DNA from: Paenibacillus phoenicis
GTDB taxonomy: Bacteria; Bacillota; Bacilli; Paenibacillales; Paenibacillaceae
DNA: 64,000 nt
Assembly (NCBI RefSeq): GCF_034718895.1
Contig: NZ_JAYERP010000001.1
Span: 1,364,001-1,428,000 of the forward strand
Reading direction: 5' to 3'
In this document: piece after piece, positions 9,456 to 18,535 of the stretch
How positions within the stretch are numbered: the stretch's first letter is position 1
Layout: every line of letters starts with the position of its first letter
Made by a program: the position numbers and the translations under genes
The notes under the pieces: generated by a model
The model's input: only the letters and a program-made list of their open reading frames with translations
Told to the model about the DNA's origin: nothing
Databases searched by the model: none

Positions 9456-10250
9456 TTATACAGCAACCGTTGCTTTGATCGTCGGGTGATACTGGTAATC
9501 GATAAATTCGAAATCCTCGTATTTATAGTCGAAGATCGAGTCCGGTTTCCGTTTAATCACCAGCTTTGGCAATGGATAAGGCTCGCGTTCCAATTGGGTT
9601 TTTACCTGCTCGATATGGTTGTTGTAAATATGCACGTCTCCGCCGGACCAGATGAACTCGCCAACCTCAAGGTCGCATTGCTGGGCGATCATGTGGGTGA
9701 GCAGCGCGTAACTAGCGATATTAAACGGCAGGCCAAGGAAAGTGTCCACCGAACGCATCGTCAGCATACAAGACAGCTTGCCGTTTGCAACATAAAATTG
9801 AAAAACGAAATGGCATGGCGGCAGCTTCATTTGATCTACCTCAGCTACGTTCCAGGCGCTTACCAGGTGGCGGCGAGAATCCGGATTTTTCTTGATCGCT
9901 TCCACCACGTTCGCGATTTGATCGATTTTCCGGCCGTCCGGGGCTTCCCAAGAGCGCCATTGCGACCCATACACCGGGCCGAGGTCGCCGTTCTCATCCG
10001 CCCACTCGTCCCAAATCCGAACGCCATGTTCCTTCAGATAAGCGATATTCGTATCGCCGCGCAAAAACCACAGCAGCTCGTGGATCACCGATTTCAAATG
10101 AATCCGTTTGGTCGTTACCAGCGGAAAGCCTTCGCTTAAGTCAAACCGCAGCTGCCGGCCGAAGACCGAGCGTGTCCCGACACCGGTCCGATCCTCTTTG
10201 GGCGTTCCGTTCTTCAGAACATCCTCCAGCAAATCCAAATATTTTCTCAT
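9456..10250 (-). CDS. thyA: Thymidylate synthase
   Basis: 264 residues, the short ThyA form. It methylates dUMP to dTMP using methylene-tetrahydrofolate. The catalytic cysteine is in [11 protein letters not shown], with the folate/dUMP loop [10 protein letters not shown] and the motif [11 protein letters not shown]. An extended -10 promoter lies upstream and folA follows directly, so the two form a small dTMP/folate operon. Confidence 0.97.
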   Translation of the reverse strand: MRKYLDLLEDVLKNGTPKEDRTGVGTRSVFGRQLRFDLSEGFPLVTTKRIHLKSVIHELLWFLRGDTNIAYLKEHGVRIWDEWADENGDLGPVYGSQWRSWEAPDGRKIDQIANVVEAIKKNPDSRRHLVSAWNVAEVDQMKLPPCHFVFQFYVANGKLSCMLTMRSVDTFLGLPFNIASYALLTHMIAQQCDLEVGEFIWSGGDVHIYNNHIEQVKTQLEREPYPLPKLVIKRKPDSIFDYKYEDFEFIDYQYHPTIKATVAV

Positions 10251-10290
10251 GATTCTAACACCCCGTCACATTGGTCTACTAATCCATCCT

Positions 10291-10299
10291 ATTATAGCA
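10291..10299 (-). promoter_or_regulatory. Predicted extended -10 promoter of thyA-folA
   Basis: The minus strand reads TGCTATAAT (10291-10299), an extended -10 element about 40 bases before the thyA ATG. No good -35 was seen, as is usual for extended -10 promoters. Confidence 0.6.
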
Positions 10300-10353
10300 G
10301 ACTTCCTCGGCTTTTGAATGAGTTGATGCCCAATCGGTGTCACCCTCTCCGAT

Positions 10354-12003
10354 TTATTTACGGCTTTCCGTCTGCAGCAAATCTAGCAAGTAAGCCTTTA
10401 AATCGACGATACGCAAAAAATCCGGCCTCTTCTCCGTTCCGTAGATGATCAGAGGCACCAGCGAAGCTGACGCATCCAGGCCCCCATGAGCCCCGCCTCC
10501 AGCATGCGTGGGCGCTCCGGCTTCCGCGAGCTCATAACCCGGTTTGGCGGTGACGATGAGAAATCTCCCTTCATGGGATTGCAGGGCGCCTTGTAAGCGA
10601 CGCAGTGGATCTGGATATTTTCCATACGTAATCCGGAGTGGCCCGGCATGCCCGGTGCCGTTCTCCCGCTTCAAATCGAGAATCCGTTCCACCCCTTGCA
10701 CGGTCCAGGATTGATTGTAGGGATCCTGCAAATCCCCGCCTGCTTTGAATCTCATCGATGCCGGATCCCCTGCTTTCACACAGTGAATCCAGCCATCTTC
10801 CTGCCAGGTAATGATGTCGATTCGCGGGTCGCTCCTCAGCACATCGGCGATTTCCTTCAGCGGCATCTCAGGTTTCAAAATGTAGACATAGGCCATCGTA
10901 TCGTTTACAGCAAGGGCAATTTCCGTAGACTGGTCGATGGCTTCGCCAGTCGGCAGCACGTGATACCGCTGTAACAGCTTGGGCAAATAAATCACCGGCT
11001 GTTGGTCTTTGGGCAACACTTGGCTCATTCCACTATCTCCCGCAACGATCAGAATCGTATCGTTGGGCGCTTGCGCTTGAGATTCGTAAGCCTCCAGCAA
11101 CTCGCTTAGGCGCTGGTCCGTCTCCTTGATTCCTTCACGATCTGTAAGGCCGTGTTTGTGCAACTTTCCATCCAGGTCAGGCAAATAAATCAGCAAAAAA
11201 TCCGGCAGTTGACCGGTTTGGATCAAGTATTTTACAACTCCAATTGCATATCGATCATTAAAGCCCATCCGGTCCGCAGGCCCGTCAGGCAAATCCGTCA
11301 CCCCGTCAAGAGGGTTCGACAATGCCCCGAAAGCCAGAAAATCCGGCCCTTTCACTTGAAAAGGCAATGCCAGCGGAACAAGCCCGCGGAACGGTTGCGG
11401 CAAGTCGATTTGGTGTTCCGTCATCCCTCGGTAAACCAATCCGTTAACCGACCCGGAGGTGAAGCCCCTCCGCTTCAAATCCTCATATAGGGTCGACAGA
11501 TCGGGATTCAAGTGCTTTCCATTCAAATCCTTTAACGCATGAGTCAAAACCGATTTCGTTCCGCGGCGCAAAACTTCAAAGGGACCAGAGCCATAACCGA
11601 TAACTCTCTTGCCATGATGCGGATACCAGGTTAAGCCCGGCACATGATGAGCATCCGGATAGCGTCCGGTAAGCAGCGTACTGTCGATCGATATCGACAT
11701 AGTCGGAAAGGAGCTAATCATATCAGGATAATATTGGCCATGCTGCATGAGATATTGAAAGGTGGGAAGCTCATTGTGCTCAATTCCGCGTTGAATCGAT
11801 TGGTCCATGAGGGAGTCGACCAGAACAAAAATGACCTTTTTCTTGCCAGTGGAGGGTTCGTTTATCGATTGGATATGTAGTAGATCCGGTTCTTTAGGAA
11901 TGGGGGTTGGACGGCATCCGCCCAACAGCAGACCTAAAACAACGAACGGAAGCCAGAAATAGCATCGCCCGCACCGCGAGAAATTGCATAGCATGTTGCT
12001 CAC
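10354..12003 (-). CDS. Alkaline phosphatase/phosphodiesterase superfamily lipoprotein
   Basis: 549 residues. A signal peptide ends in the lipobox LGGC, so it should be anchored outside the membrane. Motifs fit the nucleotide pyrophosphatase/phosphodiesterase branch: VILVDSLMD-type start of the metal site (VFVLVDSLMD), FPTMSISIDSTLLTGRYP carrying the Thr/Ser nucleophile region, and later DLDGKLHKHG and VAGDSGMSQ metal-ligand segments; HAGGGAHGG supplies histidines near the end. The frame opens with GTG at 12003; an ATG at 11994 is the alternative. Substrate is unknown, perhaps a phospholipid headgroup or phosphodiester. It is monocistronic. Confidence 0.8.
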   Translation of the reverse strand: MSNMLCNFSRCGRCYFWLPFVVLGLLLGGCRPTPIPKEPDLLHIQSINEPSTGKKKVIFVLVDSLMDQSIQRGIEHNELPTFQYLMQHGQYYPDMISSFPTMSISIDSTLLTGRYPDAHHVPGLTWYPHHGKRVIGYGSGPFEVLRRGTKSVLTHALKDLNGKHLNPDLSTLYEDLKRRGFTSGSVNGLVYRGMTEHQIDLPQPFRGLVPLALPFQVKGPDFLAFGALSNPLDGVTDLPDGPADRMGFNDRYAIGVVKYLIQTGQLPDFLLIYLPDLDGKLHKHGLTDREGIKETDQRLSELLEAYESQAQAPNDTILIVAGDSGMSQVLPKDQQPVIYLPKLLQRYHVLPTGEAIDQSTEIALAVNDTMAYVYILKPEMPLKEIADVLRSDPRIDIITWQEDGWIHCVKAGDPASMRFKAGGDLQDPYNQSWTVQGVERILDLKRENGTGHAGPLRITYGKYPDPLRRLQGALQSHEGRFLIVTAKPGYELAEAGAPTHAGGGAHGGLDASASLVPLIIYGTEKRPDFLRIVDLKAYLLDLLQTESRK

Positions 12004-12091
12004 CAGCCTTAAAGTTTAAACATAGTATGTCATTTCTTCCTATGTAAATACCTCGAACCCGTTCATCTAGAACGTGAGTTCGTATAGAGGA

Positions 12092-12120
12092 TTGACTTTT
12101 GGTGCCTGGTAGTTTATAGT
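12092..12120 (+). promoter_or_regulatory. Predicted sigma-A promoter
   Basis: TTGACT (12092-12097) and TATAGT (12115-12120) are separated by 17 bases, a strong consensus match. Transcription would begin near 12127, upstream of the hairpin at 12156-12206 and of the coiled-coil gene. Confidence 0.7.
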
Positions 12121-12126
12121 TAAATA

Positions 12127-12206
12127 TGCCAAAATCATATAGATTCAAGCGAGTGAAGCACCTCGCAAGTCAGGCGAAATCGCCTTTCTTGCCAGGTGCT
12201 TTTTTG
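12127..12206 (+). ncRNA. Candidate ~80-nt small RNA or attenuated leader
   Basis: This is the stretch between the predicted start of transcription and a strong intrinsic terminator. The terminator (12156-12206) has arms AAGCACCT/AGGTGCTT, GCAAG/CTTGC and AGGCG/CGCCT, followed by six T. No open reading frame fits between promoter and terminator, so the transcript is either a short RNA of its own or a leader whose read-through controls the gene at 12254. No known riboswitch aptamer was recognised. The existence of the RNA is inference. Confidence 0.45.
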
Positions 12207-12253
12207 CGTTCCTATGAGGATGGCAAATTCGTATAGGTGGGAGTTGACGGTTT

Positions 12254-13027
12254 ATGAAGTGGAGAAATTCGATCAGACTGCTGTTGCTGGCGGTAATTAC
12301 GATTTCGCTGATGATGAGCGGAACCCGACCAATGTATGCCGCAAGCTCTTGGGAAGCGGCCTTGAGCGGGATTGATGCGATGTATGATGGGTTAACCGCT
12401 GTACAAACGCTGGTCAAACAGGAAAGCCTTGAAATTTCAGCACTGCGCAAGAAGAATAATGACGCTTTGGCAGCAATCAATGCGAAGCTCAAAGCCATCG
12501 ATCAAGCCACAATCACTCGCCTGACTCAGGAATCCGAATCATTGCAGCGGAAGCATGCCTCACTGTTGGAAGAGTACAAATCTTTGGGCAAGCAGGTTTC
12601 GGCAGCCAAGATACGCAAAGATAAGAAATCGGCGGATCTGCTGGAATTGAAGCGCAATCAGCTGAAGCCCGCAGCAACGGCTGCTTCAGCGGAAATCAAA
12701 GCGAAGAAGGATGCGCTGGCCGCTGCGAAGAAAGCGAAAGCCGCCAAAGTCAAAGTCGTTAAAGACGCGCTCGCCCCCGTACAAACGTTAAAAAAGCAGA
12801 TCACCGCCGAAAACAAATCCGTCGCCGCCGCGCGAAAACACCTTTCGGCGGCTGATAAACGATATAAGGCCAGCGTCAAGCGAGGCGACGCCATTGTTGC
12901 AGCATTGGAGCTCAAGATTGTGTATGATCAAACGAAAGCCATTCACACTTCTTTAACGAAAGTGTACGATTGGGAAAAACAAATCTCCCGGACCATCACC
13001 AACGCTTCTGCGAAGCTGCCTAAATAG
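12254..13027 (+). CDS. Secreted Lys/Ala-rich coiled-coil protein
   Basis: 257 residues. An N-terminal signal peptide (hydrophobic core LLLLAVITISLMMSG, likely cleaved after AAS or nearby) is followed by a nearly uninterrupted helical sequence rich in Lys, Ala and Glu. Heptad-like spacing suggests a long coiled coil, and the net charge looks basic. GGTGGGAG lies upstream of the ATG. The gene is convergent with the one ending at 13035, with 7 bases between stops and no terminator. Function unknown; possibly an envelope-associated protein. Confidence 0.75.
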   Translation: MKWRNSIRLLLLAVITISLMMSGTRPMYAASSWEAALSGIDAMYDGLTAVQTLVKQESLEISALRKKNNDALAAINAKLKAIDQATITRLTQESESLQRKHASLLEEYKSLGKQVSAAKIRKDKKSADLLELKRNQLKPAATAASAEIKAKKDALAAAKKAKAAKVKVVKDALAPVQTLKKQITAENKSVAAARKHLSAADKRYKASVKRGDAIVAALELKIVYDQTKAIHTSLTKVYDWEKQISRTITNASAKLPK

Positions 13028-13034
13028 AGGCGGG

Positions 13035-13499
13035 TCACGATTCAGCAGTTAAGCTAAGCTCCAGACTTCCGCGGACTCCTTCGTCTTCGTATCGGATTTT
13101 GATCATTAAGGTTTCATTGATTATATCGGTAACCGGAACGTCATATTGCTCCGTCGTAGATGAATGTTTGTAAATTCCCATGGAATATACGGCGGCACAT
13201 ATGCGGTCCTCGGGAGGCGGCTCCTTACGAACAATGGTGATGGAGCTTCCACAGTCGGCAATAATATTTACCATCGTTCCCGTTTTGTTCGTTAAGGTGA
13301 CTTCCAAACGATATTCCGACCCGTCCTCCGATCGGGTTGCGTTGGCCGTGACTTTCAGGATCTCGTCCTCGATTTGTCCGGCCAACCGTTCGGGATACAC
13401 TGGGGCTGTTTCCTCGTGTGGGGCTAGCGTCCGGTTCCCCATCAACAGGCTGAACAGCAGGTAGATCAGATAAAAGATAGACGAGCTTCGAGCGAGCAT
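13035..13499 (-). CDS. Hypothetical secreted protein
   Basis: 154 residues from the ATG at 13499, which follows GGAGG by seven bases; the ATG at 13526 has its Shine-Dalgarno too close. An N-terminal hydrophobic segment (IFYLIYLLFSLLM) is a signal peptide or anchor. The rest looks like a beta-sandwich, with alternating segments such as YRLEVTLTNKTGTMVNI and a pair of cysteines (ADCGSS, DRICAAVY) that could form a disulfide outside the cell. No family recognised. Confidence 0.65.
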   Translation of the reverse strand: MLARSSSIFYLIYLLFSLLMGNRTLAPHEETAPVYPERLAGQIEDEILKVTANATRSEDGSEYRLEVTLTNKTGTMVNIIADCGSSITIVRKEPPPEDRICAAVYSMGIYKHSSTTEQYDVPVTDIINETLMIKIRYEDEGVRGSLELSLTAES

Positions 13500-13619
13500 G
13501 GGCAATCCTCCAAACTTTTCCTTCATTTCTCCTGTCGGTTCTATTGACGATTAACAAAGCCAATAGGTTGCCGACAGGAGAAGACGGAGGAACTTTGTTT
13601 GGAATTATCTCATAGATGC

Positions 13620-14549
13620 TTACAAAGGAGCCGTATATCTACCGTATCGGGTTTCAAGTTCGATTAACCGATCTTTCTCTCCATGCAGGAATAACACATT
13701 GATCCCTTCCGCCCCATACCATTCCAACCCTATTAATATCCCTTTACCGGTAGTTTGGGCCGCAAACAGAAAGGAAAACATCTCCGGGGTCACTTCCCCC
13801 TGGTCATCTACCCGCCAGACGCTATTCGTATCCTCGGCAACAGCGGGATAGTCTAGGACGACAACTCCATGGTCCCGCACGAGGACGAAACTAAACAACT
13901 GGTTCTTCCCGTCCGGCTGAAATAACGCCAAATACAGTTTCGCATCCGAACCAACCTCCACTAGACTCCAGAGTTGCCGAATTGTTCTGTCCTTCTCGGA
14001 TTCAAGCTTCTCGCGTAGAGGTTCATCCATTACCGAGCGTCCATCGGTAACGACGTTCAATAAGGAATCCAGCGGGATGTCCTGCGGTTGGAAGAGATAA
14101 TACGTCGCATTCGGTTGTGCCGTACCTTCGGTCACAGTGAAGATATCCCCGGACAAATGCGCGAAATTGTAGGAAGTGTCTCTTCCTGAACCTGCGCCGT
14201 CTCCTCTTTGCCATGTATCGTAGGTGACGGGTAGCACAACTCCGTTCTCGCCAATTGCATGGGTGATTTGAGCCAGCTGCTCCTGCTGCCCCTCTTCCTC
14301 CCCGGCCACGATGATCCGGCTTCCAGTTTCGTCAGCAAATCCGAAGATCCCCTTCAATTGATCCGGATCTACTTCAGCAGGAAGCACCGGAGTAGACGAT
14401 AATTGACCTTCCCCATTGTGATCTTGTTTGGTCATGGACGGTTGCTCCATCTCTGTGCCTGTATAACCCCCATTGTCCTGTGCTTCTGGATCACAACCAG
14501 CCACAATCAAAGTCAATAGCATGAATAAGAACCTACCTGCTTTTTGCAT
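13620..14549 (-). CDS. Hypothetical lipoprotein
   Basis: 309 residues with lipobox IVAGC near residue 19, after which a Gln/Asp/Gly-rich linker leads to a globular domain with no recognised motif. The start has GGAGGTG eight bases upstream. It is divergent from the ArsR-type gene at 14688. Expected to sit on the outer face of the membrane. No function can be proposed. Confidence 0.65.
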   Translation of the reverse strand: MQKAGRFLFMLLTLIVAGCDPEAQDNGGYTGTEMEQPSMTKQDHNGEGQLSSTPVLPAEVDPDQLKGIFGFADETGSRIIVAGEEEGQQEQLAQITHAIGENGVVLPVTYDTWQRGDGAGSGRDTSYNFAHLSGDIFTVTEGTAQPNATYYLFQPQDIPLDSLLNVVTDGRSVMDEPLREKLESEKDRTIRQLWSLVEVGSDAKLYLALFQPDGKNQLFSFVLVRDHGVVVLDYPAVAEDTNSVWRVDDQGEVTPEMFSFLFAAQTTGKGILIGLEWYGAEGINVLFLHGEKDRLIELETRYGRYTAPL

Positions 14550-14616
14550 GCAAAAGGCACCTCCGGGTTTGACGTACTCTCTAACTACTGTATCTAACGC
14601 ATGTTGTACTTATAAG

Positions 14617-14654
14617 TTGCAAAATGCATTGTTATATCGTAATATTAAGATATA
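14617..14654 (+). promoter_or_regulatory. Predicted promoter and operator of the ArsR-sulfur operon
   Basis: -35 TTGCAA (14617-14622) and -10 TAATAT (14640-14645) are 17 bases apart. A 22-base inverted repeat (14633-14654), outer arms TATATC and GATATA around a TAATATTA core, matches its own complement at all but one symmetric pair of positions and is centred on the -10. This is where an ArsR-family repressor normally binds, so autoregulation is likely. Confidence 0.65.
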
Positions 14655-14687
14655 GTGATTGATAGGATATTAATGAGGTGAACCTAC

Positions 14688-14975
14688 ATGGATTACAATT
14701 TCAAAGCCTATCAGGAAACAGCAGAAATGCTGAAAGCCTTGGCGCATCCGGTTCGGTTATGTATCGTCCGCGGTTTGTTGGATAAGAAGCAATGCAATGT
14801 GACGTACATGCAGGAGTGCTTGGATCTGCCGCAATCGACCGTATCCCAACACCTGCAGAAGCTGCGCAGCTTAGGTATCGTTGAAGCTGAACGCAACGGA
14901 TTGGAAGTCAATTATCATTTGGCGAATGAGCGAGTCATTAAACTGGTTCGCCATCTGTTCGAGGAGGAACAATAA
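14688..14975 (+). CDS. ArsR family transcriptional repressor
   Basis: 95 residues, a minimal winged-helix ArsR protein: LKALAHPVRLCIVRGL, then the recognition helix LPQSTVSQHLQKLRSLGIV and a wing. Cysteines at 25, 36 and 44 are possible thiol sensors, but the ELCVC metal motif and the C-terminal partner cysteine known from SqrR/BigR persulfide sensors are absent. It sits four bases before the multidomain sulfurtransferase gene, so a reactive sulfur or thiol signal is a reasonable inference. Start codon has GAGGTG upstream. Confidence 0.85.
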   Translation: MDYNFKAYQETAEMLKALAHPVRLCIVRGLLDKKQCNVTYMQECLDLPQSTVSQHLQKLRSLGIVEAERNGLEVNYHLANERVIKLVRHLFEEEQ

Positions 14976-14979
14976 TCCG

Positions 14980-17499
14980 ATGAGCAAAAAGGTAATTATT
15001 GTCGGAGGCGTTGCCGGCGGAGCCTCTGCGGCCGCAAGACTTCGCCGTCTGGATGAAGAAGCGCATATCATCATGTTTGAACGGGACCCCTATATTTCGT
15101 TCGCGAACTGCGGGCTCCCCTACTACATCGGCGATTCGATCAAGGAACGCTCGAAGCTGTTGGTGCAAACACCGGAAGCGATGCAGCGCCGTTTTAACAT
15201 CGATGTCCGCACGGAAAGCGAAGTGATCGGGATCGATCCGGCGACCAAAACCGTGCTGGTCCGCAGCAAAGAACGCGGCGAATACCGCGAAAGCTACGAT
15301 GCCTTGATTTTGTCGCCCGGCGCGAAACCCATCCGTCCGAATCTTCCCGGCATCAATAGCAGCCGTATTCATACACTGCGGAATATACCGGACACCGACC
15401 GCCTGAAACAAAGGGTTGTGGATGAGCACGCAGGTTCGGCCATTGTGATCGGCGGCGGTTTTATCGGCGTCGAAATGGCCGAGAATTTAAGAGAAATCGG
15501 GCTTGAAGTGACGTTAATTGAAGGCGGTCCGCAAATTCTGGCACCGTTTGATCCCGAAATGGCGGGAGTCCTAGCCAAAGAGCTGGAGAATCACGGCGTG
15601 AAGCTGCGATTGTCGCAGACCGTCACCTCGTTTACGGAGCAAGGCAACCGGATTACGGTGCACACTTCGGACGGGCGCGAAAGTACTGCTGATTTCGTTG
15701 TATTGGCGATTGGCGTAAAGCCGGATACCGCTTTTCTGAAGGATACCGGCATCGAACTTGGACCAAGAGGACATATTCTCGTAAACGATAAGCTGGAAAC
15801 GAGCATTCCTGACATTTATGCCGTGGGGGACGCTGTTGAAGTCGTTGATTTCGTCAATGGCTCGAAAACAGCGATCCCGCTCGCCGGACCTGCCAACAAG
15901 CAAGGACGGATCGCTGCGGACAACGTCTGCGGTCTAGGAACCACCTATAAAGGCTCGCAAGGCACGTCCATTATCAAAGTATTTGGACTTACCGGAGCGG
16001 CTACCGGGAACAATGAGAAAACACTCCAACGGATGGGCATCCCATACCATGTCACCGTGGTTCATCCTAACTCCCATGCCTCCTATTATCCCGGCGCTAC
16101 CCCGCTCTCGATCAAGCTGTTGTTTCAGCCTGACGGAACGGTACTGGGCGCGCAAGCCGTTGGGTATGACGGGGTAGATAAACGGATTGACGACATCGCC
16201 ACGGTGATACGATTCCGCGGAACGGTAGCGGATTTGGCCGAGCTGGAGCTGGCTTATGCCCCTCCCTACTCCTCGGCAAAGGATCCGGTCAACATGGCGG
16301 CGTATACCGCCGAGAACATCTTGAGCGAAAGAGTTCGCGTGTTTGTGCCTCAGGATTTGGCGACCCGGGATGAACAAACCACCATGTTGGTTGATGTTCG
16401 TTCAGAGCTGGAGCATGCCAACGGACATATTCCCGGCTCCCTGCTGATCCCGGTCGATGAGTTACGTGATCGCTTGAATGAGCTGGACCCGAACAAGGAA
16501 ATTTGGGTCTACTGCCAAGTAGGGCTGCGCGGATATACCGCTTCTCGGATTCTGCAGCAAAAAGGTTATAAAGTACGCAACCTAACCGGCGGTTACAAGC
16601 TGTATCAAATGGCCAATTACCAGCCTGGTCAGGCAATTTCACAGGAGCTTCCCGCAGATCATACGGCAAAAATGGAGGTCGCCGCTGCGGAGACAGTCCC
16701 GGCCGAACCACAGACTGAGCGGCATTCGGCCGCGCCAAGCGAAGCCCAAGCCAAGCAGCATGCCGATGCGGAGCTCGACGCCTGCGGGTTGTGCTGTCCG
16801 GGTCCGTTGATTCAGGTCAAACAAGCGATGGACCGTTTGGAAGCCGGACAAATTCTGCACGTAACCGCATCGGATCCGGGTTTCTATGAGGATGTGCAGG
16901 CATGGGCCGCCATGTCCAAACATCAGATGCTCCAGGTCGCCAAGCGTGCGGATGGCATCATCGAAGCCTATTTGCGCAAGGAAAACCCGGTTCAGCCTGA
17001 GGCTGCTGCGGCGCAGCCGGCGTCCTCGCCGGAAGGCTCGACGATGATCGTATTCAGCGGTGATCTGGACAAGGCGATCGCTTCGTTTATTATCGCCAAT
17101 GGCGCAGCGGCCAGCGGCAAAAAAGTCACGTTGTTCTTCACCTTCTGGGGACTGAACATTCTTCGCAAGACGGAAAAGGTTCCCGTCGCCAAAACCTTCA
17201 TCGGCCGCATGTTTGGCATGATGATGCCGCGCGGCAGCCGCAAATTGTCCCTTTCCCGCATGAACATGCTCGGACTCGGGGCGAAGATGATTCGGGGCGT
17301 GATGAAACAGAACAACGTCTCGTCCTTGGAGGAATTGATGGCCAGCGCCATGGAGCAAGGGGTTGAAATCGTGGCCTGCCAAATGTCCATGGATTTGATG
17401 GGCATACGCCAAGAAGAGTTGATCGACGGGGTCAAAATCGGCGGAGTTGGCTATTATTTAGGTAAGGCCGATCAATCGGGCATTAATTTGTTTATTTAA
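14980..17499 (+). CDS. CoA-disulfide reductase-rhodanese-TusA-DsrE fusion protein
   Basis: 839 residues from the ATG at 14980 (MSKKVIIVGGVAGG), just after AGGAGG. Residues 1-445: FAD/NAD(P)H disulfide reductase with the single active Cys44 in SFANCGLPYY, as in CoA-disulfide/persulfide reductases. About 455-545: rhodanese with Cys512 in VYCQVGLRGY. About 598-665: TusA domain with CPGP (Cys606). About 687-839: DsrE2-like domain (MIVFSGDLDKAIASFIIANG). Together these could take sulfane sulfur from persulfides and relay it between cysteines. Linkers are Ala/Glu/Pro-rich. Partner of the upstream ArsR repressor; substrate identity is inference. Confidence 0.9.
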   Translation: MSKKVIIVGGVAGGASAAARLRRLDEEAHIIMFERDPYISFANCGLPYYIGDSIKERSKLLVQTPEAMQRRFNIDVRTESEVIGIDPATKTVLVRSKERGEYRESYDALILSPGAKPIRPNLPGINSSRIHTLRNIPDTDRLKQRVVDEHAGSAIVIGGGFIGVEMAENLREIGLEVTLIEGGPQILAPFDPEMAGVLAKELENHGVKLRLSQTVTSFTEQGNRITVHTSDGRESTADFVVLAIGVKPDTAFLKDTGIELGPRGHILVNDKLETSIPDIYAVGDAVEVVDFVNGSKTAIPLAGPANKQGRIAADNVCGLGTTYKGSQGTSIIKVFGLTGAATGNNEKTLQRMGIPYHVTVVHPNSHASYYPGATPLSIKLLFQPDGTVLGAQAVGYDGVDKRIDDIATVIRFRGTVADLAELELAYAPPYSSAKDPVNMAAYTAENILSERVRVFVPQDLATRDEQTTMLVDVRSELEHANGHIPGSLLIPVDELRDRLNELDPNKEIWVYCQVGLRGYTASRILQQKGYKVRNLTGGYKLYQMANYQPGQAISQELPADHTAKMEVAAAETVPAEPQTERHSAAPSEAQAKQHADAELDACGLCCPGPLIQVKQAMDRLEAGQILHVTASDPGFYEDVQAWAAMSKHQMLQVAKRADGIIEAYLRKENPVQPEAAAAQPASSPEGSTMIVFSGDLDKAIASFIIANGAAASGKKVTLFFTFWGLNILRKTEKVPVAKTFIGRMFGMMMPRGSRKLSLSRMNMLGLGAKMIRGVMKQNNVSSLEELMASAMEQGVEIVACQMSMDLMGIRQEELIDGVKIGGVGYYLGKADQSGINLFI

Positions 17500-17504
17500 A
17501 TGCA

Positions 17505-17541
17505 AAGGGTTCTTGGTCTACGCGGCCGAGAACCTTTTTTT
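17505..17541 (+). terminator. Intrinsic terminator
   Basis: AAAGGGTTCTTGG and CCGAGAACCTTT pair with a short loop and run into eight T. It ends the ArsR-sulfurtransferase transcript. Confidence 0.85.
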
Positions 17542-17609
17542 TGCTAGGCTTTTTTGCGGTATAATTGGTAATAACCTTCGTCTTGCGTATGAAAAAGGAG
17601 AGTTGTCTA

Positions 17610-18428
17610 ATGAGCGAACAAATCCGTCAAAACAACATTGAACGTTTCAGCGGGTTCAGTGATCTGTATGACCAGAGCCGACCCAAGGCTCCGGTTGATT
17701 TAATTGGCATCCTCACGATGTATTTAGGCCGCAGCCCGGAGGTCATTGCAGATGTCGGTTGCGGTACCGGTCTCTCCTCCTTTATCTGGCTGGATCATGC
17801 GAAGCAAATCGTCGGGATTGAACCCAACGATGATATGCGCGCCGTAGCGATGAACCGCTGGCAGGAACTCGGCGGTCCAAAGCAGCTTCAATTTGTTAAA
17901 GGCTTGTCTTATGAACTGCCTTTGGAAGACTCCTCCGTTGATCTGGTCACTTGCTCGCAATCCTTTCACTGGATGGACCCGCAACCGACACTGCAAGAAT
18001 TCGCCAGGGTATTGCGTCCTGGAGGCATTTTTGCCGCATACGATTGCGATTGGCCGCCGGTCGCCTCGCCCCAGCTTGAGCAAGCCTATGAAGAGCTCAT
18101 TCAACTGGGTGACAAACGAGCCAGCGAACTAAGTGAAACCGGGAAGGAAGCCTATAAATGGCCCAAAGATCAGCATTTACAGCAAATCCGCAAGAGCGGC
18201 CTGTTCCGATATTCCCGTGAGATCGTCTTTCACCATTGGGAGGACTGTGATGCCGATCGGTATGCGAACTTGGCCCTCAGTCAAGGCGGATTGCAAACCG
18301 CCTTGAAATTAGGCGCGGACGAAATTGCTGCCGCTGCCGAGCAATTTCGCGCACGAGTGAAACAGGGATTTGGCGGAGAAAGTCGACGTATCCTGTTTGG
18401 CTATCGGATGCGGCTTGGAGTGAAATGA
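17610..18428 (+). CDS. Class I SAM-dependent methyltransferase
   Basis: 272 residues from the ATG at 17610 (MSEQIRQNNIERF), nine bases behind AAGGAG; the frame opens upstream without a better site. SAM-binding motif I is IADVGCGTGLSS, followed by acidic IVGIEPN, and motif post-I region QSFHWMD as in UbiE/Methyltransf_11 proteins of the YafE/Crg1 type. Small-molecule substrate unknown. Stands alone between two terminators. Confidence 0.85.
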   Translation: MSEQIRQNNIERFSGFSDLYDQSRPKAPVDLIGILTMYLGRSPEVIADVGCGTGLSSFIWLDHAKQIVGIEPNDDMRAVAMNRWQELGGPKQLQFVKGLSYELPLEDSSVDLVTCSQSFHWMDPQPTLQEFARVLRPGGIFAAYDCDWPPVASPQLEQAYEELIQLGDKRASELSETGKEAYKWPKDQHLQQIRKSGLFRYSREIVFHHWEDCDADRYANLALSQGGLQTALKLGADEIAAAAEQFRARVKQGFGGESRRILFGYRMRLGVK

Positions 18429-18445
18429 AGTCAAAACCAGCAATA

Positions 18446-18480
18446 AAAAAGGGGCAAGACCGTAACATCGGTCTTGCCCA
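18446..18480 (-). terminator. Intrinsic terminator of the pdh operon
   Basis: GGGCAAGACCG (18452-18462) pairs with CGGTCTTGCCC (18469-18479). The T-run lies on the minus strand, so it terminates leftward transcription from pdhD. Confidence 0.85.
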
Positions 18481-18535
18481 ACATATTTAGGAGATGAACC
18501 ACTTTTAGAAGAAGTGGGATAAACGTTCGCTAATT

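Noticed and set aside
12101-12163. Antiterminator pairing GGTGC (12101-12105) with GCACC (12159-12163)
   Set aside because: The first segment lies in the promoter spacer and would not be transcribed from the predicted start.
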